This document shows positions 8,467 through 16,938 of a DNA stretch of 64,000 nt, piece by piece. The stretch is from Collinsella aerofaciens. GTDB lineage: Bacteria; Actinomycetota; Coriobacteriia; Coriobacteriales; Coriobacteriaceae. Position 1 is the first letter of the stretch; each line of letters begins with the position of its first letter. Position numbers and translations under genes: made by a program. Below the pieces are notes generated by a model. It was not told where the DNA came from. It saw nothing but the letters and a program-made list of their open reading frames with translations, and ran no database searches. The DNA is taken from positions 1,302,001-1,366,000 of the forward strand of contig NZ_CP084004.1 in the NCBI RefSeq assembly GCF_020181355.1, written 5' to 3'.

Positions 8467-8868
8467 TTATAGGCGGTCCTTGTTCTCGGCCTTAACGGCG
8501 TGTGCCTGCTGAACAAAGAACAGGTCGTACACCACGATGACAAAGGCGCCAAAGTTGATGGCGTCGCCGCCAAACGCGGGAAGCGTGAGCACCGCTTGGG
8601 CAAGCGTGGCGACCGCGGCAACAATACCGAGCTTAAACGCGCCGTCCACCTGTGAAGGCTTGTTGGCGCCCTTGATACCGGCGACGCCTGCGGCAAGGTC
8701 GACGAGACCCTTGGCGATAAGCACGACCGCTGCGAGCGTGGCGTACGAACCGTACGTGGAATCGAGACCGCCCGTGGCGATGCCGACGCCGGCGGTGACG
8801 AGGCTGGCGATGCCCAAAACAAAGTAGATGAGAGCAAGGATTTTGAGAGTCTTGCGAGTGAAGCTCAT
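8467..8868 (-). CDS. Small four-helix integral membrane protein, unknown function
   Basis: A 133-residue protein with four hydrophobic segments, beginning MSFTRKTLKILALIY, and a charged C-terminus. A longer frame exists upstream, but the start chosen (8868) has GAAAGGA seven bases before ATG. No catalytic motif or named family is recognised. The gene stands alone, ended by the bidirectional terminator at 8393-8430. The intergenic stretch to the next gene (8869-9100) shows no clear element beyond a likely promoter. Confidence 0.75.
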   Translation of the reverse strand: MSFTRKTLKILALIYFVLGIASLVTAGVGIATGGLDSTYGSYATLAAVVLIAKGLVDLAAGVAGIKGANKPSQVDGAFKLGIVAAVATLAQAVLTLPAFGGDAINFGAFVIVVYDLFFVQQAHAVKAENKDRL

Positions 8869-9100
8869 GGCTGGTCCTTTCGATACGAGTACGCCAACTT
8901 GGCGCACCCAATGTACTGCACATATGGTGAAGCACATTGTAGTTCAACGCGGCGATGCATGCGTTTGAAAGCGCATTGAGCCCGCGCAGCCAAACCCAAC
9001 CTTTCAAAAAGGAAAGCTGGGCGTAAGTCAAATCGATGGCAGCGTATGCGCGGCGCTGCGATGATGGGTCCATGGTAAGAGCTGGACCGAAGGAGGAGCC

Positions 9101-9244
9101 ATGATGTACGGAGCAGGGCAAGTGCATGAGCCGCGGTCGTTGGGAAGGCGCATGGGTGATTCTGTGATCGCTGCCGTGTGCACGGGATTGATGGCGGTGC
9201 TTTGCATTGGGATGCTGTGGGCCATGTCGCATGTGGGACAATAG
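9101..9244 (+). CDS. Small single-pass membrane protein, 47 aa
   Basis: An unannotated-size gene with a strong ribosome site AGGAGG at 9091-9096, four bases before ATG. The 47-residue product has a basic N-terminal half (RSLGRRMGDS) and one hydrophobic helix (about residues 22-42, VIAAVCTGLMAVLCIGMLW), then a short polar tail. It could be a membrane anchor or regulator of a larger protein. The rsmJ gene starts 63 bp downstream with its own SD. Function is unknown; the strong SD and composition support a real gene. Confidence 0.6.
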   Translation: MMYGAGQVHEPRSLGRRMGDSVIAAVCTGLMAVLCIGMLWAMSHVGQ

Positions 9245-9307
9245 CGGACGGTTGGGTGCCGACATAAACGGCGCTCACGTATTCGTTTTGCTTGTTAAGG
9301 AGTACCC

Positions 9308-10012
9308 ATGGGCGTCGTCGATCCCTTTTCTGTTGCTCGGTCCGCGGGGCTTGAGCTGATCGGGAAGTCCGAGGGCCTCACGCTCACCGACGGCACGATG
9401 GAGCTGCGTGCCGATTTTGGCCGCATGCTTCCACGGCTCAAGCAGGGCCGTCTGCAGCAAGAACTGCTGGTAAAGGCTGCGCGCGCAAAAGGCATCGAGA
9501 GCCCATGGGCGATTGACGCCACGGCAGGCTTTGGCGAGGATTCGCTGCTGCTGGCGGCCGCGGGCTTTACCGTCGATCTGTATGAGCAGGATTGCGTGAT
9601 CGCGGCGCTCCTCAAGGATGCCTTGGATCGCGCGGCAGATGATCCGGCGCTTGCGACAGCCGTGGCGCGCATGCGCTTACATGCGGGCGAGGACAGCATT
9701 GCCGGCCTTCGCCATACAGCTGGGCTGATCGGGCAGGGCGAGCTCACCGCTCCTGACGTGGTGTATCTGGACCCCATGTTTCCCGGACGCACCAAGAGCG
9801 CGGCGGTTAAAAAGAAGTTCCAACTCTTGCATCATCTGGAACAGCCGTGCGCCGATGAGGAGACGTTGGTCGAAGCTGCGCTTGCGGTGCACCCGCGCAA
9901 GGTCGTTATCAAGCGACCGGTGAAGGGGCCACTGCTTGCCGGCGTTAAGCCGAGCTATCAACTTGCGGGCAAGGCCGTTCGTTACGATGTTTTGGTGCCG
10001 CCGCGCCCGTAG
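9308..10012 (+). CDS. rsmJ: RsmJ family 16S rRNA (guanine-N2)-methyltransferase
   Basis: A 234-residue class I methyltransferase. The SAM-binding motif IDATAGFGEDSLLLAAAG (about residue 69), the catalytic-site motif VVYLDPMFPGRTKSA and the late VVIKRPVKGP segment match RsmJ, which methylates N2 of G1516 in E. coli 16S rRNA. The start ATG has AAGGAG eight bases upstream. Length is near that of RsmJ (about 250). Together with the RlmA-family gene nearby this is the second rRNA methyltransferase within 2.5 kb, though the two are not in one operon. Confidence 0.85.
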   Translation: MGVVDPFSVARSAGLELIGKSEGLTLTDGTMELRADFGRMLPRLKQGRLQQELLVKAARAKGIESPWAIDATAGFGEDSLLLAAAGFTVDLYEQDCVIAALLKDALDRAADDPALATAVARMRLHAGEDSIAGLRHTAGLIGQGELTAPDVVYLDPMFPGRTKSAAVKKKFQLLHHLEQPCADEETLVEAALAVHPRKVVIKRPVKGPLLAGVKPSYQLAGKAVRYDVLVPPRP

Positions 10013-10060
10013 CTTGCGTGCGATGGCTGGCGCTCCGTCAATGCCGTGCCGATGCGGCGC

Positions 10061-10357
10061 CTATTTCCAAGGGTGCGACGTCAGGTGCCATCCACCGCAG
10101 TATTCGCATTTGTAGCAGGCCAAACCGCGCCGCCCGCGGCTTTCGCAGTCGGCCATAACTGCCTCGGCCTCGGCGCGCGTGTCGTAACGGTTTTTGCGCT
10201 CGCACGATTTGTAGCGCCAGGCCTCATCGCGCTCGGCGTCCAGGGCGTCGCGGCGCTCGTCCTCGCGTGCAAACAGGTCGCTCATATCGCCGCCGGTGGC
10301 AGTGCTCAAAAACTCGCTTTTTGCTTTTGACCAGGCGGCTCGCTTTTTGCTTCCCAT
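10061..10357 (-). CDS. Small Cys/His-rich conserved-type protein
   Basis: A 98-residue basic protein with no named family recognised. The N-terminal half is a charged helix rich in Arg, Asp, Glu and Lys. The C-terminal part has a possible zinc knuckle: CERKNRYDTRAEAEAVM followed by CYKCEYCGGWHLTSHP, giving CxxCxxC and two His. This layout (a Cys, a short helix, then CxxC and H) resembles small DNA- or RNA-binding ribbons. It is divergent from the GNAT gene across an inverted repeat. Function is unassigned. Confidence 0.7.
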   Translation of the reverse strand: MGSKKRAAWSKAKSEFLSTATGGDMSDLFAREDERRDALDAERDEAWRYKSCERKNRYDTRAEAEAVMADCESRGRRGLACYKCEYCGGWHLTSHPWK

Positions 10358-10383
10358 CTGCTTCGTGCCCCTCTCCAGACGCT

Positions 10384-10411
10384 GGTATCATTGCCCAATC
10401 AAAGTGATACC
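10384..10411. promoter_or_regulatory. Inverted repeat between divergent genes
   Basis: GGTATCA (10384-10390) and TGATACC (10405-10411) form a 7-bp dyad with a 14-bp spacer in the 74-bp divergent promoter region. It may be an operator; no cognate regulator is adjacent. Confidence 0.3.
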
Positions 10412-10431
10412 AATAAACGTGAGGTCGCCGC

Positions 10432-10923
10432 GTGATGATCAGAAAAACCCTCGATACCGACATTCCCGCCGTCATGGCTATCTATGACACGGCCCGCGCC
10501 TTTATGCGCGCGCATGGCAACGCCACGCAGTGGCCCGAGGGCACGCCTTCTGCCGAGCAGCTGGCTGCCGATATCGCCGCCGGTGGCAGCTATGTGTGCG
10601 AAGTCGACGGCCGCGTGGTGGCGACGTTTGCCTTTTTGCCGGGTCCGGACGAGTGCTATGACGCAATTGAGGACGGTCAATGGCGTAGCGACGCTCCGTA
10701 CGCCGTGCTGCACCGTGTGGCATCCGACGGCACCGTGCACGGTATCGCGGCTGCGATGTTTGCCTTTGCCAAGGAGCGTGCCGATCACCTGCGCATCGAC
10801 ACGCATCAGGACAACCTGCCCATGCAGGGTGCCATCTTAAAGGCTGGCTTTGAGCGCGCCGGTATCGTCTATGTGTCCGACGGCACGGCGCGTGTCGCGT
10901 TCGATTGGCTGCGCGAGGCGTAA
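10432..10923 (+). CDS. GNAT family N-acetyltransferase
   Basis: A 163-residue GNAT-fold protein. It begins with the typical IRKTLDTDIPAVMAIYDTAR start of the fold. The acetyl-CoA binding region is around GTVHGIAAAMFAFAKERA and is followed by IDTHQDNLPMQGAILKAGFE, the standard late motif. The first codon may be GTG at 10432 or the ATG directly after it at 10435. The substrate is unknown. A strong hairpin terminator follows at 10952-10989. Confidence 0.88.
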   Translation: MMIRKTLDTDIPAVMAIYDTARAFMRAHGNATQWPEGTPSAEQLAADIAAGGSYVCEVDGRVVATFAFLPGPDECYDAIEDGQWRSDAPYAVLHRVASDGTVHGIAAAMFAFAKERADHLRIDTHQDNLPMQGAILKAGFERAGIVYVSDGTARVAFDWLREA

Positions 10924-10951
10924 AAGCAGGGGCGCGTGTCAACAATTCGCA

Positions 10952-10989
10952 CGAACGAAAATGGCCCGGGCGGGGCCATTTTCGTTCGC
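10952..10989 (+). terminator. Long perfect hairpin after the GNAT gene
   Basis: CGAACGAAAATGGCCC and GGGCCATTTTCGTTCG pair over about 15 bp with a short loop. The T-run is inside the arm, so termination is likely on either strand. The stretch from here to 11176 also has smaller GC-rich hairpins (11042-11062 and 11083-11102) but no gene. Confidence 0.7.
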
Positions 10990-11176
10990 TGCGCTGATTT
11001 GCAAGCCGGCTTTCGCAAGGCGCGAACCTACGAAAATCGCCGCGCGGCAACGCGGGGCGATGAGCTCGGTCGGGGGATAGGGCCCGCTTCGCCCGCCGGC
11101 CCGTAAATTGTATCATCCAGTGTGGAGCGTGAACGCCCGTTGCCGCGTGCGATGGGCTTGCAATAAGAGGAGAGCC

Positions 11177-13180
11177 ATGTCGAAGCAAGCGGTCGTTGGA
11201 ATCTTGGCGCATGTCGATGCCGGCAAGACCACGTTGGCCGAGGCCATGCTGTTCAACGCGGGTCGCATCCGCAAGCGCGGCCGCGTGGACGATGGCGATT
11301 CGCATCTGGACACTAACGCGATCGAGCGCGAGCGCGGCATTACGATCTTCTCGTCGCAGGCCGTACTCGATCATGGCGATACCCACGTCATGCTCGTGGA
11401 TGCGCCGGGGCATGTCGATTTTTCTGCCGAGGCGGAGCGCACATTGCGCGCGCTGGACTACGCGATTTTGGTTGTGGGTGCCAACGATGGCGTGCAGGGG
11501 CATACCGAAACTCTGTGGCGCCTGCTTGCGCGCTATGACATTCCGACGTTCATCTTTATCAACAAAATTGATTTGGAGAATCCCGGTCGCGATATTTTGC
11601 TGGCACAGCTCGGGCAGCGTCTTTCCGAAGGCTGCCTGGATGCCAACGAACTGCTGGCGGGCGGCGCCGTTCAGGAGGACGCTGCTGCGTTGGACGAGGC
11701 GGCGCTCGAGGAGTTTCTTGAAGCGGGCGAGCTTTCTGTCGCAACGCTGTCGCGCATGGTTGCCGAGCGCAAGCTCTTTCCCTGCTTTGCCGGCTCGGCG
11801 CTCAAGGACCAAGGCGTGGACGAGCTGCTGGATGGCATATGCGCGCTGATGCGTGAACAGGCGTGGCTCCCGGAGTTTGCCGCGCGCGTCTATCGTGTCA
11901 GCCGCGGGGATCGCGGCGAGCGCTTGGCATGGCTTAAAGTAACCGGCGGCACACTGCATGCCAAGCAGATGATTGACGGACGTTCCGGTGCCGAGGCATG
12001 GGAGCAAAAGGTCGATCAGGTACGCATCTATAACGGCGAGAAGTATGAGCTTGCCCAAGAAGTTGCTGCTGGCGGTATTTGTGCCGTGACGGGTCTTGCG
12101 CACGTTCGCCCGGGGGATGCCCTGGGCGCGGAGCCTGCGGGCGATGCGCCCGTCATTGCGCCGGTCCTCACCTATACGGTGCTTCCGGGCGAACACGATG
12201 TCCACGCGGTGTTCAAAGCGCTGACTGAGTTGGCGGACGAGGATCCCATGCTCGGCGTAAGCTGGAATACGCATCTTGAGCAGATTCATTTGCAGTTGAT
12301 GGGCGCCGTGCAACTCGAGGTCGTGCAGCGGGTGCTGGGCGATCGCTTTGGCCTTTCGATTGCGTTTGAGCCCGGCGGCATTCTCTATAAGGAGACTATT
12401 TCGCAGCCGGTCGAGGGCGTGGGCCACTTTGAGCCACTGCGCCACTATGCCGAGGTGCATCTACGCCTGGAGCCGTTGCCAGCGGGTTCGGGCGTGCAGT
12501 TTGGCACCGTGACCTCGACCGACGAGCTCGATCTTAACTGGCAGCGTTTGGCACTCACCAACGCCATGGAGCGCGATCACCTGGGCGCGCTGACCGGCTC
12601 GCCCATCACCGATGTGTGCATTACGCTCACGGGCGGCCGCGCGCATGCCAAACACACCGAGGGCGGCGATTTTCGCCAGGCCACGTACCGCGCGATTCGT
12701 CAGGGGCTCATGCAGGCGCGTGAGGCCGGCGCGGCGGTACTGTTGGAGCCGTGGTATCGCTTTGAGCTCGAGGTGCCGGGGGAGTGCGTGGGCCGGGCGC
12801 TCTCGGATGCCACGCGTATGGGTGCCGAGTACGAGCCGCCGACGATGGCGGGAGACCGGGCGAAGCTTGTGGGTCGCGTGCCGGCATCCGAAGTGCAGGA
12901 TTACGCGCTGGAGGTGGCTGCCTACACGAGTGGTCGCGGACATCTGTATCTAGAGTTTGCCGGCTATGCGGCTTGCCATGATGCCGAGCGCGTCATCGAG
13001 ACGGCCGCCTATGAGCCAGAAGCCGATCTGCCCAACACGCCCGACTCGGTCTTTTGCTCTCACGGCGCCGGTTACACGGTCAAATGGTACGACGTACCCG
13101 CCGCGGCGCACGTAAAGATCGATCCCGCCACCTTCCGCCCCTGGCGAGCAGCAGACGCCGAGTTTTTCGGCCACATGTGA
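11177..13180 (+). CDS. Tet(M)/EF-G-like ribosomal GTPase, chromosomal
   Basis: A 667-residue translational GTPase of the ribosomal-protection branch. G1 is AHVDAGKTT, the switch region is ERERGITIFSSQ, G3 is DAPGHVDF and G4 is NKID, followed by EF-G-like domains II to V. These proteins bind near the ribosomal A site; Tet(M) relatives displace tetracycline. Frame continues upstream, but the start at 11177 has AGAGGAGAG six bases before ATG. Sequence alone does not show that it gives resistance; divergent chromosomal homologues of unknown role are common in Actinobacteria. Its stop codon lies inside a palindromic repeat. Confidence 0.85.
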   Translation: MSKQAVVGILAHVDAGKTTLAEAMLFNAGRIRKRGRVDDGDSHLDTNAIERERGITIFSSQAVLDHGDTHVMLVDAPGHVDFSAEAERTLRALDYAILVVGANDGVQGHTETLWRLLARYDIPTFIFINKIDLENPGRDILLAQLGQRLSEGCLDANELLAGGAVQEDAAALDEAALEEFLEAGELSVATLSRMVAERKLFPCFAGSALKDQGVDELLDGICALMREQAWLPEFAARVYRVSRGDRGERLAWLKVTGGTLHAKQMIDGRSGAEAWEQKVDQVRIYNGEKYELAQEVAAGGICAVTGLAHVRPGDALGAEPAGDAPVIAPVLTYTVLPGEHDVHAVFKALTELADEDPMLGVSWNTHLEQIHLQLMGAVQLEVVQRVLGDRFGLSIAFEPGGILYKETISQPVEGVGHFEPLRHYAEVHLRLEPLPAGSGVQFGTVTSTDELDLNWQRLALTNAMERDHLGALTGSPITDVCITLTGGRAHAKHTEGGDFRQATYRAIRQGLMQAREAGAAVLLEPWYRFELEVPGECVGRALSDATRMGAEYEPPTMAGDRAKLVGRVPASEVQDYALEVAAYTSGRGHLYLEFAGYAACHDAERVIETAAYEPEADLPNTPDSVFCSHGAGYTVKWYDVPAAAHVKIDPATFRPWRAADAEFFGHM

Positions 13181-13206
13181 CAAAGGGACAGTTCCTTTGT
13201 CACATG
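13174..13206. repeat. Palindromic repeat, GGGAC-core family, TGTGACAAA arms
   Basis: CATGTGACAAAGG (13174-13186) and CCTTTGTCACATG (13194-13206) are perfect 13-bp arms around GACAGTT. The TGA stop of the GTPase gene (13178-13180) is part of the left arm. Related copies are at 16900 and 18156. Confidence 0.85.
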
Positions 13207-13273
13207 CTATTGGTATAACTCGGTATAAGTTGGTATAACTATTTCCAGGGTTTGCCAATCCGAGGAGGCCGAC

Positions 13274-14392
13274 ATGAATCCAAATCCCTTTAAGCCCACG
13301 GCTGGCAAGCGGCCTCCGATACTCATCGGTCGCGAGTCGGTCATCGAAGATTTCGAGGAAGGGCTCGATAACGGCGCCGGAGCGCCGGGTAGGCTCATGC
13401 TCATTACGGGAAACCGCGGCTGCGGCAAGACGGTTCTCCTGCGGGAGCTGCAGCGTTTAGCTAGCGAGCGCGGATGGGCGGTTGTCTCCGATTCCGCTTC
13501 GCTTGGCTTATGCGACCGATTGGCCGACGCGCTTCGCTCGAATAAACCCGTTGTGACGTCAATGGAGTTCGGTCCGTCGTTTGGTCGGATGTCAGTCGAG
13601 GCGGCGCGGGCAAAGGGCGAGATGTTGCGAGGGCTGGTCAACGAGCGCCTCAAGAAGCTCGGTCCAGGCAAAGGCATACTGTTTGCGATTGACGAGGCGC
13701 AATCGGCGTCTATCGAGGAGCTGGCGGCCCTTGCCGTTCTCTATCAGCAGGTGCTCGGAGACCAGGATGCCACGGGCTTGCCCGATAGCGAGCAGCGTGG
13801 TCTTGCGCTGGTGTTCGCCGGCTTACCCAGTATGGTTGACGACCTGCTCGAAGAGCCGAGCGTGACGTTTTTGCGGCGTGCCCAGCAGCGTACGCTGGGG
13901 GCGATATCCTTGCCCAAGGTGCGTGATTCATATATCCAGGCGGTCAAAGATGCTGGTCTTTACGTTGACGCGGAGACGGCGGACCTTGCGGCGCGCAAGA
14001 GCATGGGGCATCCCTATATGGTTCAGCTGGTGGGCTATTACATGTGGCGGTCTGCTGTCCGGCGTAGCTCGCAGGTCATCGAAAGGCGCGATGTCGAGGA
14101 TGGCCATGCGGATGCCGTCTCCGAGTTCTACGAAGCGGTTGACGCGCCTCTGTATTACGGGCTGCGCAGTCCACAGCGCCTCTTTATCGAGGCCATGGCG
14201 GTTGACGAGGGCAAACCGACGCGCATGGCGGATATCATTGAGCGCTGCGAGCGTACCCAGAGCTGGGCGAGTAAATATCGCGCAAGCCTGATTCGCGAGC
14301 GCGTCATCGAAGCTGCCGGATACGGCCTCGTCCGGTTTACCGTGCCCATGCTGGGCGCGTACATTCGCGATCGAGTTTTATGGCATGAGTAG
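13274..14392 (+). CDS. AAA/STAND-like ATPase
   Basis: A 372-residue P-loop ATPase. Walker A is TGNRGCGKTVLL near residue 48, Walker B is ILFAIDEAQ near residue 138, and a sensor-1-like LVFAGLPS lies near 178. The N-terminal NPFKPTAGKRPPILIGRE box is typical of a family of actinobacterial ATPases with an ORC1/STAND-like core and a C-terminal winged helix. The ATG follows an AGGAGG site. Its stop codon overlaps the start of the UvrA-like gene, so the two are probably translationally coupled. A diverged, broken paralogue lies just beyond that gene on the other strand. Biological role is unknown. Confidence 0.8.
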   Translation: MNPNPFKPTAGKRPPILIGRESVIEDFEEGLDNGAGAPGRLMLITGNRGCGKTVLLRELQRLASERGWAVVSDSASLGLCDRLADALRSNKPVVTSMEFGPSFGRMSVEAARAKGEMLRGLVNERLKKLGPGKGILFAIDEAQSASIEELAALAVLYQQVLGDQDATGLPDSEQRGLALVFAGLPSMVDDLLEEPSVTFLRRAQQRTLGAISLPKVRDSYIQAVKDAGLYVDAETADLAARKSMGHPYMVQLVGYYMWRSAVRRSSQVIERRDVEDGHADAVSEFYEAVDAPLYYGLRSPQRLFIEAMAVDEGKPTRMADIIERCERTQSWASKYRASLIRERVIEAAGYGLVRFTVPMLGAYIRDRVLWHE

Positions 14393-16898
14393 GGTGATAA
14401 AGGTGACGGAACAGAAGATGAGCCCGCAGGCTATCGAGGTACGTGGCGCGCGCGTCCATAACCTCAAGGACATCGGTATCGACATTCCGCTGGGAAAGCT
14501 CGTGGGTATTGCCGGCGTATCGGGTTCGGGCAAGAGTTCGCTGGCGCTGGGGGTTCTTTATGCTGAGGGCTCGCGTCGCTACTTGGAAGCACTCAGCACC
14601 TATACTCGACGTCGCCTAACGCAGGCCGAACACGCCCAGGTGGACGAGGTACTGCACGTGCCGGCGGCGCTCGCATTGCATCAGCGCCCCAGCGTGCCGG
14701 GCGTGCGTTCCACCTTTGGCACCATGACCGAGCTCAACAACAGCCTGCGTCTGCTCTTTAGCCGCTGTGCCCATCACGTGTGCCCGCATTGCGGGGCGCG
14801 TGTGGAGCCGAGCCTTAATGTGGCTGCGGGCCTGTCGCTCACGTGCCCCGCATGCGGCCGCGAGTTCTACGCGCCGGGTGCCGAGGATTTGGCTTTCAAT
14901 AGCGGCGGTGCATGCCCCACCTGTGGCGGCACCGGTGTCATGCGCGAGGTGGACGAGGCGAGCCTGGTGCCCGACGAGTCAAAGACCATCAACGAAGGCG
15001 CGGTGCTTCCCTGGGGTACGCTCATGTGGGATCTGATGAAGCAGGTAGCCGGCGAGATGGGCGTGCGCACCGACGTGCCGTTTAACCAGCTCACGCCTCA
15101 AGAGCGCGATATCGTGTTCCACGGCCCGGCGGTTAAGAAGCACATTCTTTACGTTCCCAAAAACGGCGAGGGCGCCACGCCGCTCGACTTTACCTATTAC
15201 AACGCCGTCTATACCGTCGAGAATGCACTCGCCAAGGTTAAGGACGACAAGGGCCTCAAGCGCGTTGCGCGCTTTTTACGCGAGGGGCCATGCCGTGACT
15301 GCGGCGGCACGCGTCTCTCCGAGGCTGCGTGCCAGCCCCAGGTGCGCGGTATCAATCTGGCGCAGGCGGCGGCCATGACATTGGGCGAGGCGATTGAGTG
15401 GGTGCGCGGGGTGCCCGCATCCTTGCCGGCCGAGATGCAACCCATGGCGACGGATATCTGCGAATCGTTTTTGAGCGCGGCCCGTCGTCTGGTCGACCTG
15501 GGTCTCGATTATCTTTCGCTCGACCGCGCCGGTGCCACGCTCTCCACGGGTGAGCGCCAGCGTGTGCAGCTCGCCCGTGTGGTGCGCAACCGATCGACGG
15601 GCGTGCTTTATGTGCTGGACGAGCCCTCGATTGGCTTGCATCCGGCAAATGTCGACGGTCTGGTAGGCGTGATGCGCGATCTGGTGGATGACGGCAACAC
15701 CGTGGTTGTTGTCGACCACGATACACGTGTGCTGGCGGAAGCCGACTATCTGGTCGAGATGGGCCCCGTTGCCGGAGCAGGCGGCGGTAATGTGATCGCT
15801 GCGGGTACGGTGGACGAGGTCGAACAATCGCAGGGCAGCCGCATCGCCCCGTTTTTGCGCGCAGACCCCAAGCGCTTGCGCCCGCAGGTGACTGACGACG
15901 AAATGTTCGACCAGGGTCACATCCGCATGGCAACCGATGCCATCCATACCGTCAAGCCGCTCGAAGTCGATATCCCGCGCGGTCGCCTTGTCGCGGTGAC
16001 GGGCGTTTCGGGTTCGGGCAAGACGACGTTGGTGCTCGAGACGCTCATCCCGGCACTCAAGGCGCAGGCAGCCGGCGAGCGCTTGCCAAAACATGTGCGT
16101 TGGATCGATGCCGAAGGCATTGCCCGCGCAAACCTGATTGACGCTACGCCTATCGGCGCCAACGTGCGCTCGACGGTGGCGACTTATGCCGACATCCATG
16201 ATGAGCTGCGCCGCGCTTTCGCCCGTACGCCCGAGGCCAAGGCAGCCGGCTACAAGGCGGGTGCCTTTAGCTACAACACTGGCGCCTTGCGCTGCCCTAC
16301 GTGCGATGGCACGGGCTCGATATCGCTCGACGTGCAGTTTTTGCCCGATGTCGAGATCGTCTGCCCGGCATGTCGCGGCTCACGTTATGCAGACACGGCT
16401 TCGCATATCCATCGCGAGGGCAAGGACGGGAGCCTGCTTACGTTGCCGCAGCTTATGGACATGAGTGTGGACGAAGCCCTCGACGCCACGGTGGGACTTA
16501 AGAAAGTTCAAGCGCGCTTGCAGACCTTGCACGACCTGGGTTTGGGTTATCTCACGCTTGGCGAGCCAACGCCGGCGCTTTCGGGCGGTGAGGCTCAGCG
16601 CCTCAAGCTCGCGAGCGAGATGGGCCGCGTGCAGGATGATGCCGTATTCGTATTCGACGAGCCCACGATTGGCCTGCATCCGCTCGATGTTCAGGTGTTG
16701 CTGAGTGTGTTTGACGGCCTCGTTGCCAAGGGCGCCACAGTTGTCGTGATCGAGCATGACCTCGACCTTATCCGTAACGCCGATTACGTAATCGACATGG
16801 GCCCGGGCGGTGGCGACGCGGGCGGGCAAATCGTCTGCGCCGGCACGCCGGGCGACATCGCGGCCTGCTCCAAGAGCATTACCGGTCGCTACCTATAG
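14385..16898 (+). CDS. UvrA-like ABC ATPase (short UvrA paralogue)
   Basis: An 837-residue tandem ABC ATPase of the UvrA family; true UvrA is about 940 residues. Walker A motifs are GVSGSGKSSLALG near residue 44 and GVSGSGKTTLVLE near 545. Signature and Walker B segments are LSTGERQRVQLAR...VLDEPSIGLHP and LSGGEAQRLKLAS...FDEPTIGLHP. Zinc-type CxxC pairs occur at CPHC...CPAC, CPTCGGTG and CPTCDGTG...CPACRG. Shortness fits the UvrA2/drug-resistance branch rather than the excinuclease subunit. The ATG at 14385 overlaps the previous stop; GTG 14394 or ATG 14418 are alternatives since no clear SD is seen. Confidence 0.88.
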   Translation: MSRVIKVTEQKMSPQAIEVRGARVHNLKDIGIDIPLGKLVGIAGVSGSGKSSLALGVLYAEGSRRYLEALSTYTRRRLTQAEHAQVDEVLHVPAALALHQRPSVPGVRSTFGTMTELNNSLRLLFSRCAHHVCPHCGARVEPSLNVAAGLSLTCPACGREFYAPGAEDLAFNSGGACPTCGGTGVMREVDEASLVPDESKTINEGAVLPWGTLMWDLMKQVAGEMGVRTDVPFNQLTPQERDIVFHGPAVKKHILYVPKNGEGATPLDFTYYNAVYTVENALAKVKDDKGLKRVARFLREGPCRDCGGTRLSEAACQPQVRGINLAQAAAMTLGEAIEWVRGVPASLPAEMQPMATDICESFLSAARRLVDLGLDYLSLDRAGATLSTGERQRVQLARVVRNRSTGVLYVLDEPSIGLHPANVDGLVGVMRDLVDDGNTVVVVDHDTRVLAEADYLVEMGPVAGAGGGNVIAAGTVDEVEQSQGSRIAPFLRADPKRLRPQVTDDEMFDQGHIRMATDAIHTVKPLEVDIPRGRLVAVTGVSGSGKTTLVLETLIPALKAQAAGERLPKHVRWIDAEGIARANLIDATPIGANVRSTVATYADIHDELRRAFARTPEAKAAGYKAGAFSYNTGALRCPTCDGTGSISLDVQFLPDVEIVCPACRGSRYADTASHIHREGKDGSLLTLPQLMDMSVDEALDATVGLKKVQARLQTLHDLGLGYLTLGEPTPALSGGEAQRLKLASEMGRVQDDAVFVFDEPTIGLHPLDVQVLLSVFDGLVAKGATVVVIEHDLDLIRNADYVIDMGPGGGDAGGQIVCAGTPGDIAACSKSITGRYL

Positions 16899-16899
16899 G

Positions 16900-16934
16900 C
16901 AATGTGACAAAGGGACTGCCTCTTTGTCACATTG
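16900..16934. repeat. Palindromic repeat, GGGAC-core family, TGTGACAAA arms
   Basis: CAATGTGACAAAG (16900-16912) and CTTTGTCACATTG (16922-16934) are perfect 13-bp arms around GGACTGCCT. It begins one base after the stop of the UvrA-like gene and ends four bases before the end of the broken ATPase gene on the other strand. Confidence 0.85.
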
Positions 16935-16938
16935 ATTT

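Noticed and set aside
11042-11110. tRNA-like D-arm sequence GGGGCGATGAGCTCGGTCGG
   Set aside because: No T-arm, no anticodon stem of the right length and no CCA; only GC-rich hairpins are present.
10502-12460. 652-codon open frame on the minus strand opposite the GNAT and Tet(M)-like genes
   Set aside because: A shadow of high-GC coding sequence on the other strand, with no recognisable domain.
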